DNA from: Syngnathus acus
Taxonomy: Eukaryota > Chordata > Actinopteri > Syngnathiformes > Syngnathidae
Assembly (NCBI RefSeq): GCF_901709675.1
Contig: NC_051092.1
Location: 14,672,991-14,736,990 of the forward strand
DNA: 64,000 bases
Reading direction: 5' to 3'
The notes under the pieces are model-generated. The model did no database searches, was not told the DNA's origin, and saw only the letters and a list, made by a program, of their open reading frames with translations. The translations under genes were made by a program, and so were the position numbers. This document shows positions 59,125-64,000 of the stretch, one piece after another (positions within the stretch are counted from its first letter, which is position 1; each line of letters begins with the position of its first letter).

Positions 59125-59764
59125 GTAAGAGGAAATGACCAAACACAGACAACCGATGAGCCTTGACGTTTGCAAGACAAGGGCTTTTTGCCATCATTTT
59201 TGATCCAAGGCAAAGGGCATTGCTTGATAAAAAGTCAGCAGAACTTGTAGATTCATCTGCTTAATTATTACTCTACAAACGCAGTATCAATCATAATATT
59301 GTGTTTGGACTAATGAGGGCACGTGACATGTTACTTCAGAGACATTTTGACTTGAGTTCCCTCTGTAATAGAGCTAAAAACTCAACAATTTAAGTTGGTT
59401 CATTTTGCATAAATCAGGCCAAGAAGACACTGGCCAAGACACATTTGATGAGCAAATTTACACTACATTGTTAAAAAACAAACAAATAAAAAATAAAAGG
59501 TAGTTGACTACTAACCGGATTCGGTTGAAGTTGGGAAATTATGTCAAATGTAAATAAAAACAAAATACAACGATTTAAAGATCCTTCGAAACCCATATTC
59601 AATTGAATACACTACAAAGACAACATATTTAATGTTCAAACTGATAAATGTAATTGTTTTTTGCCAATTAATAATTAACTTAGAATTTCATGGCTGCAAC
59701 ACGTCCAGTAGAAGTTGGGAAAGGTGGCAAAAAATATTGAGAAAGTTGAGAAAAAAAAAAGTTA
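59125..59764. other. DNA downstream of MHC alpha3, no membrane exon seen
   Basis: Searched by eye for a hydrophobic exon; none evident before the SINE. AT-rich. Confidence 0.4.
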
Positions 59765-59769
59765 AAAAA

Positions 59770-60075
59770 AGATTAAAGTCCCAATGATCGTCACACACAC
59801 ATCTGGGTGTGGTGAAATTTGTCCTCTGCATTTAACCCATCCCCATGTGATTTTGATCCATCCCCTGGGGGAGAGGGGAGCAGTGAGCAGCAGCGGTGCC
59901 GCGCTCGGGAATCATTTGGTGATCTAACCCCCCAATTCCAACCCTTAATGCTGAGTGCCAAGCAGGGAGGCAACGGGTCCCATTTTTATAGTCTTTGGTA
60001 TGACCCGGCCAGGGTTTGAACCCACAACCTTCCAGTCTCAGGGCGGACACTCTACCACTAGGCCACTGAGCTTAT
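59770..60075 (-). mobile_element. Full-length tRNA-derived SINE
   Basis: On the - strand: AAGCTCAGTGGCCTAGTGGT head with box A (TAGTGGTAGAGTG) and box B-like (GGTTCAAACC), the body TCATACCAAAGACTATAAA, and a 3' end CATTGGGACTTTAATC. Same family as 61905-62225. Confidence 0.85.
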
Positions 60076-60077
60076 CA

Positions 60078-60866
60078 AACACCTATTTGGAACATTCCAC
60101 ATGTGATCAGGATAATTGGGAACAGGTGGGTACCATGATTGAGTATAAAAGGAACCTCCCCAAACATGCTCACTCATTCACAAGCAAGGATGGGGCGAGG
60201 TTCACCACTTTGCGTGAGAAAATAGTTGAACAGTTTAAGAACAACATTTCTCAAAGCAAAATTGCAAGGAATTTAGGGATTTCAACATCTACGGTCCATA
60301 ATATCATCGAAAGGTTCGGAGAATCTGGTGAAATCACTGCACGTAAGCGCCACGGCCGGAAACCAAGACTGAATGACCGTGACCTTCGATCCCTCAGACG
60401 GCACTGCTTTAAAAACCGACATGAGTGTGTAAAGGATATCACCAAATGGGCTCAGGAAAACTTCAGAAAACCACTGTCAGTAAATACAGTTCGTCACTAC
60501 GTCAGTAAGTGCGGGTTAAAACTCTACCTTGCAAAGCAAAAGCCGTATATGAATAACATCCAGAAATGCTGCCGGGTTCTCTGGGCCCAAGCTCATGTAA
60601 AATGGACTGAGGCACAATGGAAAAGTGTTTTGTGGTCTGATGAGTCCACTTTTCAAATTGTTTTTGGAAACACTGGACGTGGTGTCCTCCGGACCAAAGA
60701 GGAAGCGGACCAGCCAGACTGTTATCAACGCAAAGTTCAAAAGTCAGCATCTGTGATGGTATGGGGGTGCATTAGTTCCCATCGCATGGGTAATTTTAAA
60801 AAGGCTATACGTGTGTTTGTTGTGGTCTCTGAGGCTATCCAATTAAATCATCAGGTATTAAACTGA
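60078..60866 (+). pseudogene. C-terminally truncated Tc1-like transposase
   Basis: The frame starts with the tRNA-SINE boundary; the true start is near ATG 60138 or 60190. It has the two helix-turn-helix regions of the paired-type domain (QSKIARNLGISTSTVHNII; PLSVNTVRHYVSKCGL), the GRPR-like hook (RHGRKPRL) and the first catalytic aspartate (VLWSDESTFQIVFG). Homology stops at about 60800 (VMVWGCISS then GN), so the second D and the E are missing. The tail to the stop at 60866 is unrelated. Inactive. Confidence 0.82.
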
Positions 60867-60869
60867 TGC

Positions 60870-61198
60870 TACTCGCAACCAATTAAGCTAGCCAAAGCCT
60901 TGGTGTTAGTCAATCAGAAGTAAATCAGAGTGGGTCAGAATTGACAGAGATGACGGAGCTCTACAAACATGCATAAATCTCAGCAACGACTATAATAAAC
61001 TTAATGTTCAGGGAACACTAGCAGCACACAACTAATAATAAATCAAATGGGACCACTTACAGGGGGGGTAAAGTTGGCAATGCGATACTACACCTAAAAC
61101 TCCGGAGAAGACATGACCCGGAAAAAAAATACTGAAAGGGTGACTCAACAAGATGTCATCAACAATAGCCCAGTGCCCGCTGGTGGCCAGAAGAAACC
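60870..61198. other. Intergenic, nothing recognised
   Basis: No coding or repeat signature identified. Confidence 0.4.
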
Positions 61199-61657
61199 TC
61201 AACAGTAGACGCAGCACCTCTTTTTCCTTCGTTAAGAGCCAAATCGACTGCCTTTAACTTAAGAGTGGCATCATATGCATTTATTTTGTCCCCTATAATG
61301 AAGGTTTGTGTATAAAAGCTTCCTTTCTCTAGAAATGTCCATCTTGATCTTGTTCTGTCTCTTGTTCGTGTGCGCCAGTAATGCCTCGTTCTGTCTCTTG
61401 TTCGTGTCAATTGTGCGGCACTATTTGCCTGGCGGATGGACATGATCAACGCACCACTCTTCTCCCCAGTGACCGTGTGTCTGGTCACATGTCCCTCCGC
61501 CCAGCAAAGCGGTGCCGCACAACAGCAGTCCACAACCTTTTTGCTAACGAGACATCACAAAAATCACGAAAAATCCATAGATACGCCGCAACGGACTAAA
61601 AGCCACAGTGTTCAAAGCTTGTGCAAAAAGTAGCGGTTTATAGTCCAGAAAATACGG
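61199..61657 (-). mobile_element. Pogo-like DNA transposon fragment with HTH-coding start
   Basis: On the - strand the end CCGTATTTTCTGGACTATAA (from 61655) leads into a frame (61159-61533). Its last third, NAYDATLKLKAVDLALNEGK, resembles the helix-turn-helix start of pogo/Tigger-type transposases. The catalytic part is absent. The same DNA is present, split by a LINE, at 33606-36431. This links the TA-flanked CCGTATTTTCC MITEs to a pogo-like source. Confidence 0.6.
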
Positions 61658-61904
61658 TAGGTCTATTGGGCTAAGGGCATGTACACAGTCTACACTCCTT
61701 TTTACATGAAAACATTTGAGAATAACTGTGTGACAAAAAAGAAACTGCTGTCAATGTGTTTCATAGTACTTAAATGAACCGGGGAACACAATTTGGCCTG
61801 AAAAAGCTTTCAGGCAAAATAATTAAATCCTTTAATCCATGTGTTTGCGGATTATAGCACTGATGTCCTCAGACAACTACTTACTTTGTTTTCACCATTG
61901 TGAC

Positions 61905-62225
61905 AAAGCCAGCTCAGTGGCCTAGTGGTAGAGTGTCCACCCTGAGACTAAAAGGTTGTGAGTTCAAACCCCGGCCGGGTCATACCAAAGACTATAAAAA
62001 TGGGACCCATTTCCTCCCTGCTTGGCTCTCAGCATGAAGGGATGGAATTGGGGGGTTTGATCACCAAATGATTCCCGGGCACGGCACCGCTGCTGCTCAC
62101 TGCTCCCCTCTCCCCCCGGGGATGGATCAAAATTACATGGGGATGGGTTAAATGCAGAGGGCAAATTTCACCACACCCAGATTTGTGTGTGACGATCATT
62201 GGGACTTTAACTTTTAACTTTAAGA
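61905..62225 (+). mobile_element. Full-length tRNA-derived SINE
   Basis: CAGCTCAGTGGCCTAGTGGT head with box A (TAGTGGTAGAGTG) and box B-like (GAGTTCAAACC), the conserved body with CACCGCTGCTGCTCACTGCT, and the end GACGATCATTGGGACTTTAA followed by CTTTTAACTTTAA. The best copy of this family in the window. Confidence 0.88.
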
Positions 62226-62747
62226 GAATAACAGTTGGCTTTTTAAAACATGGAAGTCATCATTCCGTGGTTAATTCCTGTCACATGGGCACAGACAATT
62301 TAGAATAAGATATTCTTATGTGTGATTTATCAAAGGAGAGTCACTATGTGTTCTCATACTGATTTACAGGAAAGGGTGCCAATTCCATTGACACAACACA
62401 TTTTGAGTTTTCAATTTTTTTTCTGTGTGCAAAGTGTGAATGACACTGCAAAGTAAACAGTTGAATAATATTTTGATTGAATTACTCTCTGCCTTGACTT
62501 TAGTGAGGTTAGTACACGATAATCCTCCTAATAATTATACCGTAATTATTCTAATTATCGCCCAGGGCGATCATTAGAGAAGGTTTATGTCCAACGGGGG
62601 TGGGCGATTAATAGAGAACACTTTATGTCCGATCGCCAAGGGGCACTGAAATGGGCGATAGTATGTATATTTTCCTTATGCAGTATGCAATACCTGCATC
62701 TCACTGGTGTTCTTAACACTAGAACAGCGGCTGTTTTGATCTACCTC
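62226..62747. other. Intergenic with a small MITE-like piece
   Basis: A piece at about 62540-62665 repeats GGGCGAT(C/T)A.TAGAGAA motifs. Otherwise nothing recognised. Confidence 0.35.
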
Positions 62748-64000
62748 TCAAAGTCAAAGTCTGCTTTATTGTCAATTCCTTCACATATCAAGACACACAA
62801 AGAGATCGAAATTACGTTCCTACTATCCCACGGTGACAAGACATAGTACACAATTTACATACAAGTAAACAACACAAAAAGTAAAAACAAGAAGGCACAA
62901 ACAATGAATAAATAAGTGATGAATAAATAATAAATAAACAAATAACATAAATAAGAGGAGCAAAAATGGAGCAAGTGTGCATACAGCAGACAGTCAGAAT
63001 ATAGCGCAAAATTACAGGACGCTACGCATAAGGGGGGAGAGAGTTCAGGATCCTAACAGCCTGGAGTATGAAGCTGTTAGTGAGTCTGGTGGTGCGGGAG
63101 CGCAGGCTCCTGTACCTTTTCCCAGAGGGCAGAAGATCAAACAAAGAGTGAGCGGGGTGACTCACATCACTCACAATCGTGGTCTCCTTGCGGGTGAGAT
63201 GGGAGGTGTAAATGTCCTTCAGGGAGGGGAGTGAAGCACCAATAATCTTACCAGCCATGTTCACTATGCGCTGCAGGGCCTTCAAGTTGTATTAAGTGCA
63301 GCTACCACCCCAAACAGCGATACAACTGGAGAGGACGCTCTCAATGGTGCCACGGTAGAATGTAGTCATGACGGCCGGAGGAGCACTTGCTCGCCTGAGT
63401 TTCCGCAGGAAGTACAGGCGGCGCTGAGCTTTCTTCGCCAGTGATGCGGTGTTGGTGGACCAGGAGAGGTCCTCACTGATGTGCACCCCCAGGAATCTGG
63501 TGCTGCTCACTCTCTCCACCACAGCACCGTCGATGGTCAGTGGCAGGTGTTGGGTGTGACCCTTCCAGAAGTCAACAACGGTCTCCTTGGTCTTGTTGAC
63601 GTTCAGCAGGAGGTTGTTGTCCCTGCACCACGTGGCCAGAAGGTCGACCTCCGACCTGTACTGAGTCTCGTCGCCCCCGGTGATGAGACCCACCAGAGTC
63701 GTGTCGTCGGCATATTTCAGCACGCGGTTGCGACCGTAAGTTGCAGTGCAGTCATGCGTCAGCAGGGTGAAGCGCAGCGGACTGAGCACGCAGCCTTGGG
63801 GGGCCCCCATGCTCAGCGTGATGCTGGCGGAGATTTTGTCGCCAACACGTACCACCTGAGGCCTCTGACAGAGGAAGTCCAGTAGCCAGTTGCAGAGGTA
63901 GGTACTGAGGCCCAGCTTGTCGAGTGTGCAGATGAGTCGTTGTGGCACAATGGTGTTGAATGCAGAACTGAAGTCCACAAACAGCAATCTCACATACGAG
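62748..64000 (-). mobile_element. Rex1/CR1-like LINE, 3' part, running off the window
   Basis: The 3' end on the - strand is GACAATAAAGCAGACTTTGAC (tail at 62748-62770), as in the fragment at 53578-53703. The 3' UTR is 62770-63021. The 5' part lies beyond 64000. Confidence 0.82.
63022..63993 (-). pseudogene. LINE reverse transcriptase C-terminal part with one in-frame stop
   Basis: RT motifs [15 protein letters not shown] (catalytic D), [24 protein letters not shown] (catalytic DD), [11 protein letters not shown], and a conserved C-terminus (IIGASLPSLKDIY, LLPSGKRYRSLRSR). A TAA at 63292-63294 interrupts the frame, which continues in phase to the stop at 63022. The 5' part is cut by the window end. 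Confidence 0.88.

Noticed and set aside
61905-61970. tRNA gene
   Set aside because: Box A and box B are part of a SINE head; the same head occurs in the copy at 59770-60075 with the same non-tRNA body.

Overview
The window is vertebrate nuclear DNA, almost certainly from a percomorph-type teleost. It carries intron-split vertebrate genes (a MAP1A-type microtubule protein, the centromeric histone CENP-A, an MHC class I heavy chain) in a dense bed of typical fish repeats: Tc1, hAT and pogo-like DNA transposons, tRNA-derived SINEs, L2- and Rex1/CR1-like LINEs, and an endogenous retrovirus. No operon-like, bacterial or CRISPR structure is present. Species cannot be decided from the sequence alone.

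Layout. 1-14165: the 3' part of map1a on the + strand (five exons, one of 9.5 kb) and its long 3' UTR. The 9.5-kb exon has a single in-frame TGA at 3963-3965 in an otherwise open frame. 14396-27607: a degenerate TTAGGG-like tract split by a Russian-doll nest. A hAT element with 8-bp target duplication AGCTAGGG holds a SINE fragment and a LINE; the LINE holds a 9.2-kb provirus on the - strand (target duplication GCATT); the provirus holds a 170-bp TA-flanked MITE. 27608-49700: gene-free, repeat-dominated DNA with two related putative solo LTRs, a palindromic element, rearranged hAT copies, two copies of a MITE carrying a 251-bp minisatellite, a LINE inside a pogo-like element, a near full-length L2-type LINE (- strand) and a region rich in ACTAGT-like motifs. 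49710-51385: cenpa (four exons, + strand) with an enlarged, internally repeated N-tail, followed by a decayed copy of its own last exon and 3' UTR. 51595-53703: SINE pieces, a 5'-truncated Tc1 transposon and a LINE 3' end. 55395-59124: alpha1, alpha2 and alpha3 exons of an MHC class I gene, with a stop at the end of alpha3 and no visible membrane exon; a DNA-transposon remnant sits in its second intron. 59770-64000: SINEs, a truncated Tc1-like transposase, a pogo-like fragment and a Rex1/CR1-like LINE running off the end.

How the parts work together. The three host genes have no evident functional link. The most unusual mechanism is in the provirus: gag, pro and pol are separated by two in-frame UGA stops, each followed by CUA-G, the strongest known mammalian readthrough context. 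This suggests a two-step readthrough design. The two LTRs differ at one position in 394, so the insertion is young, yet the copy carries a MITE and several frame breaks and is unlikely to be infectious as it stands.
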